Assembly (NCBI GenBank): GCA_036505015.1
Contig: DASXUC010000124.1
Span: 1 to 25,549, forward strand
DNA length: 25,549 nt
Direction of reading: 5' to 3'
Source of the DNA: DASXUC01 sp036505015
GTDB taxonomy: Bacteria; Sysuimicrobiota; Sysuimicrobiia; Sysuimicrobiales; Kaftiobacteriaceae
Position numbers and translations under genes: made by a program. Position 1 is the stretch's first letter. Each line of letters opens with the position of its first letter. Below the pieces are notes generated by a model, which worked only from the letters and a program-made list of their open reading frames with translations, did not search any database and was not told the origin of the DNA. This document shows, piece after piece, positions 15,149-24,020 of the stretch.

Positions 15149-16476
15149 GGAAGATGCTCGGCGCACAGGTCATCCTGTCAGGGCTGATCCTGGGCCTGGT
15201 TTTCACCGCCGCCGCGATGGCGAAGCCGGGTGCGGCCGCGGCGCCCGGGGGCCGGCGGGAGGTCGTCCAGATACGCGTCAGCGGCGTGATCGCGCCGTCG
15301 ACGGCCCGCTACATCAACCGTGCCATCCGCGACGCCACCGAGCAGCGGGCCGAAGCCGTGCTCATCACCCTGGATACGCCGGGGGGCCTGCTGAAGTCGA
15401 TGGATGATATCACCAAAGGCATGCTCAACGCGGAGGTGCCGCTGATCGTTTTCATCTCGCCCAGCGGAGCGCGGGCAGCGTCGGCCGGCGTGTTCGTGAC
15501 CTACGCCGCCAACATCGCCGCCATGGCCCCGGGGACCCACATCGGTGCCGCGCATCCCGTCTCGGTGGGCCAGGGAGGCCAGCAGGACAAGACGATGATC
15601 GCCAAGATCACCAACGACGCGGTCGCGAACATCAAGGCGATTGCCCACCGCCGCGGCCGCAATGCGGAGTGGGCGGAGCGCGCGGTGCGGGAGAGCGTGT
15701 CGGTCAGCGATGAGGAGGCGGTCCAGCTGCACGTGGTCGACCTCATTGCGCTGGACGTCCCCGACTTGCTGACGAAGATCGATGGCCGCACGGTCGAGAC
15801 GGTCACCGGCCCGACGCGGCTGGCCACGCGGGCCGCCGCGGTGCGGCCCGTGGAGATGGACGCCACGGAGCGGTTCCTGGATCTGCTCAGCGACCCCAAC
15901 GTGGGGTTGATCCTCATGACCATCGCCATCTACGGCATCATCATCGAGATGGGCAACCCGGGCGCCGTGCTGCCCGGGGTGCTGGGCGGCATCGCCCTGA
16001 TCCTGGCGCTGACGTCATTCGCCATCCTCGAAGTCAACATCGGGGGGCTGGCGATGATCGGCCTGTCGCTGCTGTTCTTTATCGCCGACATCAAGGTCGC
16101 CAGTCACGGGGTGCTGACGATCGGCGGTATTCTCGCGTTCGTGATGGGCGCGGTGCTGCTGACGGAGCGCTCGCTGCCGTTCCTGCGGATCTCGGTACAG
16201 CTTGCCATCTTTATCGGCGTGATGACCGGGGCGTTCTTCCTGTTTGCCGTGACGGCGGGGCTGCGCGCGCAGAAGGTGGCGCCGCGGATGGGTGAAGAGC
16301 GGCTCGCCGGGGCCACCGGTGTTGCCCGCACGGATCTGGCACCCGACGGAGAGGTCTACGTATTGGGAGAGTCATGGAGCGCCTTCGCCGAGAATGGGCG
16401 CATCGCGTCCGGCGAGCGCGTGCAGGTCGTGTCCGTGGAAGGGCTGCGCCTCAAAGTCAAGCCGCTGCGCGCTTGA
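15145..16476 (+). CDS. NfeD family membrane-bound ClpP-class serine protease
   Basis: A 443-residue membrane protein. A signal peptide or anchor covers residues 1-30. A ClpP-like protease domain follows (about 38-215) with the Ser-Lys dyad S113 (GARAASAGVF) and K154, spaced 41 residues apart as in the Pyrococcus homologue PH1510. Four or so hydrophobic helices occupy about 245-375. A C-terminal OB-fold NfeD domain (about 385-443, GATGVARTDLAPDGEVYV) closes the protein. Long NfeD proteins cleave membrane-associated partners such as stomatin/SPFH proteins, often encoded next door; no SPFH gene is visible here. It overlaps the ligase stop (ATGA) and the tsaE start (TTGA), so it is expected to be co-transcribed with both. 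Confidence 0.9.
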   Translation: MRKMLGAQVILSGLILGLVFTAAAMAKPGAAAAPGGRREVVQIRVSGVIAPSTARYINRAIRDATEQRAEAVLITLDTPGGLLKSMDDITKGMLNAEVPLIVFISPSGARAASAGVFVTYAANIAAMAPGTHIGAAHPVSVGQGGQQDKTMIAKITNDAVANIKAIAHRRGRNAEWAERAVRESVSVSDEEAVQLHVVDLIALDVPDLLTKIDGRTVETVTGPTRLATRAAAVRPVEMDATERFLDLLSDPNVGLILMTIAIYGIIIEMGNPGAVLPGVLGGIALILALTSFAILEVNIGGLAMIGLSLLFFIADIKVASHGVLTIGGILAFVMGAVLLTERSLPFLRISVQLAIFIGVMTGAFFLFAVTAGLRAQKVAPRMGEERLAGATGVARTDLAPDGEVYVLGESWSAFAENGRIASGERVQVVSVEGLRLKVKPLRA

Positions 16477-16934
16477 AGCTCACCACGACCAATCCTCAGG
16501 AGACCGACGCCTTCGGCCGAGCGATCGGCGCCCTCCTCACCGCCGGCGACGTGGTGGCGCTGTCGGGGGATCTGGGGGCGGGGAAAACCGTGCTCGCTCG
16601 GGGCATCGTCACCGGTACCGGCGCCTCCGGGTATGTCGCCAGCCCGACGTTCACGTTTGTCCGGGAGTATGGCGGCGCCGTGCCGGTCGCCCACGTAGAC
16701 CTGTACCGCATTGACACCGCGCGGCAGTTGGACGATTTAGGCCTGGACGAGGTCTTCACCGGACGCAAGATCGTCATCATCGAGTGGGCGGAGAAGGCTG
16801 GTCAGTGGCTGCCGGCGGAGCATCTGTGGGTCAGGTTGACCTTTGGAGAGAAAGAGGACGACAGGGAAATTCAGGTTGTCCCCCGGGGACATCGGTATCA
16901 CGAGATGGCTTCGTCGCTTCGCTCCTCGCAATGA
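16473..16934 (+). CDS. tsaE: tRNA t6A biosynthesis ATPase TsaE
   Basis: A 153-residue P-loop protein: GDLGAGKTVLARGI is the Walker A region, SPTFTFVREY the switch-like segment, and HVDLYRI then IIEWAEK follow as in all TsaE. It powers the TsaBD complex that makes N6-threonylcarbamoyl-adenosine on tRNAs reading ANN codons. The TTG start at 16473 overlaps the nfeD stop (TTGA) and leaves the natural N-terminus LKLTTTNPQETDAFG; earlier in-frame starts lie inside nfeD. The last ten or so codons (EMASSLRSSQ) are supplied by a dispersed repeat, which also provides the TGA stop. Confidence 0.93.
   Translation: MKLTTTNPQETDAFGRAIGALLTAGDVVALSGDLGAGKTVLARGIVTGTGASGYVASPTFTFVREYGGAVPVAHVDLYRIDTARQLDDLGLDEVFTGRKIVIIEWAEKAGQWLPAEHLWVRLTFGEKEDDREIQVVPRGHRYHEMASSLRSSQ
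16901..16934 (+). repeat. REP-like repeat (family 1, copy 1) spanning the tsaE stop and tsaB start
   Basis: The stretch starts CGAGATGGCTTCG and ends CTCGCAATGAC. It matches, with gaps, the right half of the element at 18207-18301. It encodes the tail of TsaE, its TGA (16932-16934) and the tsaB ATG (16931-16933). Confidence 0.7.
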
Positions 16935-17608
16935 CCGTGAAAATCCTCGCCATCGAAACCGGAACGCCGATCGGCAGTGCCGCACTCCTCACCGGCGCCG
17001 ACGTGGTGGCCGAGGCGACGTCGCCGCTGCCGGCGCGCCATCTGGAGTGGCTGCTGCCCGCCATCATGGACATGCTGGAGACGGCCCGCTGGCGGGTCGA
17101 AGACGTGCAGGGAATTGCGGTCTCCCGCGGTCCGGGGTCGTTCACCGGGCTGCGCATCGGGATGGCCACCGCGGCCGCGTGGGCCCGCACCAGGAACGTG
17201 CCCGTCGTAGGGATTTCCACGCTGGAGGCGATTGCCGCCGGAGTGGACGCCTTCGGGACGATCTGTGTCGTGCAGGACGCGCGCCGGGGGGAATATGCGA
17301 CCGCGGTGTTCGCGCGGACGGGCGGCGAGAACGTCCGGCAAACTCCGGACACCGTCTGGACGCTGGACGCCGTCCTGGGCGCACTTCCTTTGGATGGCCC
17401 GGTGATCTTCGCCGGAGACGCGCTGGAGCGTCAGTGGACGGCGATCATGCAGGGGCTCGGTTCGCGTGCGGTGCCGGCGCCTCGGGACCAATGGACGCCG
17501 CACGCACGCCAGGTCGGACGTCTCGGATTCAAGCGGCTGGCCTCGGGACAGGCCGACGATCCTTACCTGCTGCTGCCGGCGTACACGCGGGGCCCGGTCC
17601 GGGAGTGA
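16931..17608 (+). CDS. tsaB: tRNA t6A biosynthesis protein TsaB
   Basis: A 225-residue ASKHA-fold protein, the non-catalytic partner that dimerises with TsaD. ILAIETGTPIGSAAL at the N-terminus and SRGPGSFTGLRIGMATA at about 58-74 are diagnostic. The ATG at 16931 lies in an ATGA overlap with tsaE and is part of a dispersed repeat; it directly precedes the conserved start TVKILAIET. No clear ribosome site precedes it, so expression probably depends on translation of tsaE. An open frame extends further upstream inside tsaE but has no family similarity. The gene is followed by a 79-base gap with another repeat and then rimI. Confidence 0.93.
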   Translation: MTVKILAIETGTPIGSAALLTGADVVAEATSPLPARHLEWLLPAIMDMLETARWRVEDVQGIAVSRGPGSFTGLRIGMATAAAWARTRNVPVVGISTLEAIAAGVDAFGTICVVQDARRGEYATAVFARTGGENVRQTPDTVWTLDAVLGALPLDGPVIFAGDALERQWTAIMQGLGSRAVPAPRDQWTPHARQVGRLGFKRLASGQADDPYLLLPAYTRGPVRE

Positions 17609-17609
17609 C

Positions 17610-17645
17610 CCCCGAACCACTCACTCCGTTCGGGTTCAGGGCAGG
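17610..17645 (+). repeat. Dispersed hairpin repeat (family 2, copy 2) between tsaB and rimI
   Basis: CCGAACC (17612-17618) pairs with GGTTC-A-GG (17633-17640). It is a close relative of the repeat at 8739-8775 in pheA. Here it is intergenic, starting just after the tsaB stop, and could affect mRNA stability or act as a weak terminator. Confidence 0.6.
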
Positions 17646-17687
17646 GGGTCAGGTAGGGAGTTCGGGGTCGCCGGAAAAGTAATAAGT

Positions 17688-18200
17688 GTGAAGCAAATCA
17701 CCCGCGTGGTCCTGGAAGCGATGAAGATCGAGGACATCTCGCGCGTGCGGGAGATCGAGCAGCAGTCGTTCCGCACGATGTGGCCGCGGGACGCCTACAC
17801 CCACGAACTGCGCGAAAATCGCCTGGCAACGTACGTGGTGGCCCGAGCGGAGCAGGAGATCGTCGGCTACGCCGGCATGTGGGTGATCATGGACGAAGCC
17901 CACATCACCACGATTGCCGTCGATCCTCTGTACCGCGGGCAGCACATCGGTGAACGGCTGCTGATCGGGTTGATCGACGAGGCCCTCGAGCGCGGGGCGC
18001 GGTGGATGACGCTGGAAGTGCGCAAGAGCAACGAGACGGCCCAGGCGCTGTACCATAAGTATGCCTTCCGCGAGATCGGCATCCGCAAGGGCTACTACAG
18101 CGACAACCGCGAGGATGCGCTGGTGATGTGGACCGGCAACCTGCGCGAGCCGGAGTTCCAGCGGCGATATGCGGTGCTGAAGAAGGATCTCGACGAGTGA
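17688..18200 (+). CDS. rimI: Ribosomal protein alanine acetyltransferase-like GNAT protein RimI
   Basis: A 170-residue GNAT acetyltransferase. The acetyl-CoA loop is VDPLYRGQHIGERLL, preceded by the beta strand AHITTIAV and followed by RKSNETAQALYHKYAFREIGIRKGYY, the typical RimI end. RimI acetylates the N-terminal alanine of ribosomal protein S18 in E. coli, but homologues encoded with tsa genes may acetylate other proteins. The GTG at 17688 is chosen because the GNAT beta-1 strand (ITRVVLEAMKIEDISRVREIEQ) needs it; ATG 17721 would cut that strand. Only a weak GGAAAAG is upstream. A 115-base gap with a large palindromic repeat separates it from tsaD. Confidence 0.9.
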   Translation: MKQITRVVLEAMKIEDISRVREIEQQSFRTMWPRDAYTHELRENRLATYVVARAEQEIVGYAGMWVIMDEAHITTIAVDPLYRGQHIGERLLIGLIDEALERGARWMTLEVRKSNETAQALYHKYAFREIGIRKGYYSDNREDALVMWTGNLREPEFQRRYAVLKKDLDE

Positions 18201-18206
18201 CCTTCC

Positions 18207-18301
18207 GTCATTGCGAGGAGCCCCTCGACTCGCTGCCGCTCGCTCGGGACAGGCTCCGCGACGAAGCAATCTCGAGATTGCTTCGCTTCGCTCGCAATGA
18301 C
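18207..18301. repeat. REP-like palindromic element (family 1, copy 2) between rimI and tsaD
   Basis: The ends are perfect inverted repeats: GTCATTGCGAG (18207-18217) and CTCGCAATGAC (18291-18301). Inside lies a perfect 24-base palindrome at 18262-18285 built on CGAAGCAATCTC. The left arm also contains a 35-40 base segment (CTCGACTCGCTGCCGCTCG...) absent from the right arm. No coding content is evident. Confidence 0.75.
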
Positions 18302-18315
18302 TGCGGGGCTGGTTG

Positions 18316-19323
18316 ATGCTTGTTCTTGGTATCGAGACCTCGTGCGATGAAACCGCCGCGGCCGTCGTGGAGGACGGCCGGAGCATCCGCAGCAACGTCA
18401 TCGCCTCGCAGATCGATCTCCACCGCCGGTTCGGCGGCGTGGTCCCGGAACTGGCGTCCCGCAAGCACCTGGAACGGCTGCTGCCCGTCATCGACGAGGC
18501 CCTGGAGCAATCGGCCGCCTCGCTGGCGGACATCGATGGGATCGCGGTGACCTACGGCCCAGGCCTCGTCGGCGCGCTGGCGGTGGGGGTGGCTGCGGCC
18601 AAGGCCATGTCCGCAACGCTCCATCGGCCACTCGCCGGCGTGAACCACCTGGAAGGTCACATCTATGGGGGGTTTCTCGCGGATCCGACCATCGAGTTCC
18701 CGGTGCTGGCCCTCGTCGTCTCCGGAGCGCACACCGACCTCATCGCGATGTCCGATCACGGGCGCTATCGCGTCCTGGGCCGGACGCGGGACGACGCCGC
18801 CGGCGAGGCCTTCGACAAGGTCGCCCGGGCGATGGGGTTAGGCTATCCTGGGGGCCCCGCGCTGGACCTGCTGGGGCGCCACGGCAAGCCGCAGAAGGTG
18901 GCACTGCCGCTGCCCATGGCCGACGACTCGCTGGAGTTCTCGTTCAGTGGGCTGAAAACGGCGGCGCTGCGGGTCTGGCAGCGTGGCCGCCCGGGTGATC
19001 CCGAGTGGGTCTCTGATTTTGCCGCCAGCCTGCAGTTTGTCGTCGTCTCCACGCTGCTGCAAAAGATGCTGCGCGCCGCCGAATTGATTCATCCCCGCAC
19101 GCTGATACTCGCAGGTGGCGTGGCCGCGAATCACATGCTCCGCGAGACCATGAGCCGCGCCGCCGGCGATCGAGAGTACCGGCTCGTGATCCCCCCGCCG
19201 GTCCTGTGCACGGACAACGCGGCCATGATCGCCGCCGCCGGATTCCAGGCGCTGCGCAGAGGGGAAGAGGCGCCCCTCAGCCTATCCGTCTACAGCGAGC
19301 TTTCGCTCTCAACGGCCGCCTGA
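18316..19323 (+). CDS. tsaD: tRNA N6-adenosine threonylcarbamoyltransferase TsaD
   Basis: A 335-residue universal protein that transfers the threonylcarbamoyl group to A37 of tRNA. Seen: GIETSCDETAAAVV at the N-terminus, the metal-binding H111 and H115 in NHLEGHIYGG, the ASKHA blocks ALVVSGAHTDLI and LAGGVAANHMLRE, and CTDNAAMIAAAG at the end. The length is standard. The ATG at 18316 gives the canonical MLVLGIETS; a TTG one codon earlier is also open. The ribosome site is poor (GGGGCTGG), since the sequence just upstream is a dispersed repeat. It is the last gene of the plus-strand run and converges on the HD-GYP gene. Confidence 0.95.
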   Translation: MLVLGIETSCDETAAAVVEDGRSIRSNVIASQIDLHRRFGGVVPELASRKHLERLLPVIDEALEQSAASLADIDGIAVTYGPGLVGALAVGVAAAKAMSATLHRPLAGVNHLEGHIYGGFLADPTIEFPVLALVVSGAHTDLIAMSDHGRYRVLGRTRDDAAGEAFDKVARAMGLGYPGGPALDLLGRHGKPQKVALPLPMADDSLEFSFSGLKTAALRVWQRGRPGDPEWVSDFAASLQFVVVSTLLQKMLRAAELIHPRTLILAGGVAANHMLRETMSRAAGDREYRLVIPPPVLCTDNAAMIAAAGFQALRRGEEAPLSLSVYSELSLSTAA

Positions 19324-19408
19324 GGTCCGATCGCTGGAATCCGAACGTTTTCTGCCCAGATCGAAACTATGTACGTGTTCTTGTCCAGCCCGCACACCGG
19401 CTGAACAC

Positions 19409-19438
19409 TGTGGATAATGTGAATAACCCTGTGAGTAA
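19409..19438. other. Cluster of three DnaA-box-like 9-mers
   Basis: TGTGGATAA (19409-19417) is the exact complement of the consensus DnaA box TTATCCACA. TGTGAATAA (19418-19426, one change) follows directly, then three Cs and TGTGAGTAA (19430-19438, two changes). All three have the same orientation, in the 159-base gap between convergent tsaD and the HD-GYP gene. No AT-rich unwinding region or dnaA gene is next to it. Confidence 0.5.
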
Positions 19439-19482
19439 AGCATTTCCCAACGGATTTGAGGCGAAAGGAAGGGAGGGAAACG

Positions 19483-21720
19483 TTATCCCTGGGGTTCCGG
19501 AAGTTCGGCAGTCTGGCCGGAGGACTGGTCGATACGCAGCAGCCGTCGTTCCGCAATCCCCAGCAAAGCGTCCGGATCTCCGGTGTCGGGCGGAGCGGCG
19601 GCCACCGTCCACCGCATCGGCAGGGCGGGCATGAACTGACCGCGGACGGCCACCTCGCGACCCGTGAACAGGTCTCGCAGCTGGCGCAGGGTCCGGTCGG
19701 CTTCGGTCTTATCCGTTTCCGGCATCAAGACGGCGAAAACGCCCCCGCTGACCCTGGCCAGGATTTGATCGCGCGATGAGGCCTCCTTCAGGATGTCGGC
19801 CATCCGCCGCAGCAGGTCGTTGCCGGCGGGGTAGCCGTAGGTGGCATTGAACATCGGCAGGTCCAGGACTTCTCCCAGCGTCAAGGCGAGCGGGCGTCCC
19901 CACTGGCGGTGACGGATCGACTCCTCGCGGAGTTTTTCGGTGAACCCACGGCGGGTCAGCAGGCCGGTCACCCCGTCCACCCGGGTGTCGCGATCCGCCT
20001 GCTGGCGCAATCGAGCGGCCTGGACGACCGGTGCCACGCTGTCGGCAACCAGTGCGAGGCGTCGTGCTTCGGAGTCCCCCAGGTTCGGCCCCGTGGCCTG
20101 CAGCACCCCGATCGCCTTCCCGCCCATCAGCAGCGGAACGTAGAGCGTGGGGCCGTCCTCCTCCCGCTCGGCGGCCTTCCGCTCCAGCGCCCGCCACAAC
20201 GGCGATCGGCCGTGCGCCGCCACGGTGCCCACGGTGACCGACGGACCGACGGCGGCTTCCGCCGTCATGGCGTCAACCTGCCCGTTGATGAGCCACAGCG
20301 CACAGTCGGACGTGCGCGCGATATCCGCCGCCACTTCGACGGTCCGCTGTAGCAGCCGGGTGAAATCGCCGATGTCTCTGATCTCCTGCGCAATGCGCAG
20401 GACGAGGTCCGCTTCCGTCAGGGTCATCGCCGCGCTTTCGGCGGGCGCCTGCGCGCCCGTGGGGTCCGCGATCCGACGTTCCAGCGTCGTATACCACGCG
20501 GTCTGCGCCCCGCGTTCCCGTTCGATGACCCGGTCCAGCGCGTCGACCACCTCGGGATTGAACTGCGTGCCCGCGTTGGCCCGCAGTTCCGCCAGGGCCA
20601 CGTCCACTCCGCGGGCGGTATGGTAGGCGCGGTGGCTCGTCATCGCGTCGAAGGCGTCTGCCGCTGCCAGGATCGCCGCCCCGATCGGGATTTGGTTGCC
20701 GCGGAGGCCGTCAGGGTAGCCGCGCCCGTCGTACCACTCATGGTGGTGCCTCACGATGCCGGCCAGTTCTTGCAGCGGGCCCGGCTTATCGAGAATGGAC
20801 GCGCCCAGCGAGGCGTGGCTCATCATGATCGCGCGCTCGGAGGCGTTGAGCCGTCCGGGCTTGCGGAGGATGTTATCGGGGATGCCGATCTTGCCGACAT
20901 CATGCAGCAGGCCGGCCAGGCGAATCTTCTCTTCCTCGCGGGGTGACAGGCGCATCTGCTGTGCAACCAGCGTGACCAAATTGGCAAGATCCTCGGAATG
21001 TCCGTGCGTGTACGCGTCCTTGGCGTCGACGGCTTCGGCTAACGCGCTGATGGAGGAGACGAAGAGGTCTTTGACCTGCTGGTAGAGGCGTGCGTTGTCG
21101 ATCGCCATGGCGGCCTGGCGGGCGTAATACTCGAGGATCGGCACCTCCTCGCGGAACGCCTCGGGTCCTTTCTGGCTCAACAGCACCAGGACGCCGACCG
21201 AACCCCCCTCGGTATGCAGCGGGATGGCGCATGCTGACCGGAACCCCGCGACCGGGCCATCGCGCGTTGGGAGGATCCCGTGCACGGCCGTGACGGCCAC
21301 ACGGCGGATGGCGGAGGCTTCGCCGACGATCGGCTCGAGGACGGAAAACCGGGTGCCCTCGGCGGGAGCCGGGTCCAGCCCCCAACTGCTCTTGAAACGA
21401 AGATGTTGGGTTTCGTCGACGAGGAACAGCAGCGCAGCGCCGGCATGCCAGGACAGCCGGGCGCCGGTTTCCACCGCGGAGCGGAGGACATGCCCGACGT
21501 CGAGTGAGCTGAGGACTGCCTCGCTGGCTTCGAAGACTTTGCTGGTCGCGATACTGCGGTAGCGGACCTGTTCTTCGACCCGGAACGCGACCGCACCGCG
21601 CCAGGCCAGCAGCACTCCCGCCGCCGCGGCGATAGCGACGCCGGGCAGCGGTTCGAGCCGGCCGGCGGCTACAGCGGCGAGGGCCGCGAGAAGGACGAGC
21701 CCCAGCGCCACAAATAGCAC
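19483..21720 (-). CDS. Membrane-anchored GAF / HD-GYP / GAF / degenerate GGDEF signalling protein
   Basis: A 745-residue c-di-GMP-type signalling protein. Two hydrophobic helices (about 1-19 and 24-45) anchor it. GAF domain 1 is about 65-212. An HD-GYP phosphodiesterase domain (about 220-400) has HDVGKIGIPD (HD at 273-274), HHHEWYDGRGYPDGL (GYP 334-336) and ADAFDAMTSHR, all intact. GAF domain 2 is about 435-570. A GGDEF-like domain (580-735) starts VDGVTGLLTRRGF, but its signature reads RVSGGVF in place of RYGGDEF, so cyclase activity is probably lost. It likely degrades c-di-GMP or a related dinucleotide in response to ligands of the GAF domains. The GTG at 21720 is the first usual start; the frame is open back to a stop at 21811-21813 with only a CTG beyond, so the N-terminus is uncertain. 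Confidence 0.88.
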   Translation of the reverse strand: MLFVALGLVLLAALAAVAAGRLEPLPGVAIAAAAGVLLAWRGAVAFRVEEQVRYRSIATSKVFEASEAVLSSLDVGHVLRSAVETGARLSWHAGAALLFLVDETQHLRFKSSWGLDPAPAEGTRFSVLEPIVGEASAIRRVAVTAVHGILPTRDGPVAGFRSACAIPLHTEGGSVGVLVLLSQKGPEAFREEVPILEYYARQAAMAIDNARLYQQVKDLFVSSISALAEAVDAKDAYTHGHSEDLANLVTLVAQQMRLSPREEEKIRLAGLLHDVGKIGIPDNILRKPGRLNASERAIMMSHASLGASILDKPGPLQELAGIVRHHHEWYDGRGYPDGLRGNQIPIGAAILAAADAFDAMTSHRAYHTARGVDVALAELRANAGTQFNPEVVDALDRVIERERGAQTAWYTTLERRIADPTGAQAPAESAAMTLTEADLVLRIAQEIRDIGDFTRLLQRTVEVAADIARTSDCALWLINGQVDAMTAEAAVGPSVTVGTVAAHGRSPLWRALERKAAEREEDGPTLYVPLLMGGKAIGVLQATGPNLGDSEARRLALVADSVAPVVQAARLRQQADRDTRVDGVTGLLTRRGFTEKLREESIRHRQWGRPLALTLGEVLDLPMFNATYGYPAGNDLLRRMADILKEASSRDQILARVSGGVFAVLMPETDKTEADRTLRQLRDLFTGREVAVRGQFMPALPMRWTVAAAPPDTGDPDALLGIAERRLLRIDQSSGQTAELPEPQG

Positions 21721-21855
21721 AGGGGACCGCGCTCGCGCCCGTGCGCCGCCGCCGTCTGATTCCGGTGCCAGATCAACGCTCGCCGTGATGCGGACCGTCC
21801 TTCCCAGGGGTCAATAGGTTCCCATGCCCCGCTGCAGGGGTGATTATTCCTTTAC

Positions 21856-21867
21856 CCACCGCGGTGG
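21856..21867. promoter_or_regulatory. Perfect 12-base palindrome upstream of the groES promoter
   Basis: CCACCGCGGTGG lies 10 bases upstream of the groES -35 hexamer. It could be an operator, but a 12-base GC-rich palindrome can occur by chance in DNA of this composition. The rest of 21721-21877 shows no gene. Confidence 0.25.
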
Positions 21868-21877
21868 CATCGTCCTC

Positions 21878-21907
21878 TTGACGCGCCGGGTTGGGGGCTC
21901 TTAAGAT
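21878..21907 (+). promoter_or_regulatory. Sigma-70-like promoter of groESL
   Basis: TTGACG (21878-21883) is followed after 18 bases by TAAGAT (21902-21907). A transcript start near 21914 would fall just before the CIRCE element, the usual arrangement for HrcA control. Confidence 0.75.
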
Positions 21908-21915
21908 GAAGAAGC

Positions 21916-21942
21916 CTAGCACTCTCATTCCGAGAGTGCTAA
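21916..21942. promoter_or_regulatory. CIRCE element (HrcA operator)
   Basis: CTAGCACTC, nine bases, GAGTGCTAA: one change from the consensus TTAGCACTC-N9-GAGTGCTAA. HrcA bound here represses groESL until heat shock. hrcA itself is not in the window. Confidence 0.95.
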
Positions 21943-21988
21943 TCCACGTGCGGTACACAGCACATATCGAAGGAGGAGGGAGAGGCCT

Positions 21989-22309
21989 ATGAATCTGCGG
22001 CCGCTTGGCGACCGCGTGGTGGTCAAGCCATTGGAAGAGGAAGAGCGCACGAAGGGCGGCATCGTCCTGCCAGATACCGCGAAAGAGAAGCCCGTGCATG
22101 GAGAAGTCGTCGCCGTCGGTCCCGGCAACTGGGACGAAGACGGTGAGAAGCGACGGCCGCTCGATGTCAAAGTGGGCGATCGCGTGGTCTACGGCAAGTA
22201 CTCGGGGACGGAGATCAAGGAAGAGGATGAGGACTACCTCATCCTGCGCGAGAGCGATATCCTGGCGATCGTCGACAAACAGCCGGTCGCGGCGAAAGCC
22301 AAGAAATAG
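21989..22309 (+). CDS. groES: Co-chaperonin GroES
   Basis: A 106-residue GroES/Cpn10 that caps GroEL. LRPLGDRVVVKPLEEEERTKGGIVLPDTAKEKP is the family N-terminus including the mobile loop, and VVYGKYSGTEIKEEDEDYLILRESDILAIV closes the barrel. It is about ten residues longer than E. coli GroES because of the loop GNWDEDGEKRRPLDV and a short lysine-rich tail. A very strong purine-rich ribosome site (AGGAGGAGGGAG) precedes the ATG. It is the first gene after the CIRCE-controlled promoter; groEL starts 15 bases downstream. Confidence 0.98.
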   Translation: MNLRPLGDRVVVKPLEEEERTKGGIVLPDTAKEKPVHGEVVAVGPGNWDEDGEKRRPLDVKVGDRVVYGKYSGTEIKEEDEDYLILRESDILAIVDKQPVAAKAKK

Positions 22310-22324
22310 TGGAGGTGGTAGTTC

Positions 22325-23944
<1,620 letters not shown>

Positions 23945-23973
23945 TCGATTACGAAAACGGTTTCGACCGGTTG

Positions 23974-23999
23974 GGGCCCCTGTCATTCGACAGGGGCCC
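23974..23999 (+). terminator. Hairpin terminator after groEL
   Basis: The perfect 11-base stem GGGCCCCTGTC / GACAGGGGCCC closes on the loop ATTC and is followed by TTCGATTTCT. The T-tract is imperfect, so some read-through into the next small gene is possible. Confidence 0.75.
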
Positions 24000-24020
24000 T
24001 TCGATTTCTGGAGAACGCCG

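Noticed and set aside
16374..16472. An N-terminal extension of TsaE
   Set aside because: The added residues are Arg/Ala-rich and lie wholly within nfeD; TTG 16473 gives the normal TsaE start in a TTGA overlap.
19324..19482. A full oriC at the DnaA-box cluster
   Set aside because: There is no AT-rich unwinding region, no dnaA or dnaN nearby, and only three boxes; recorded as a box cluster only.
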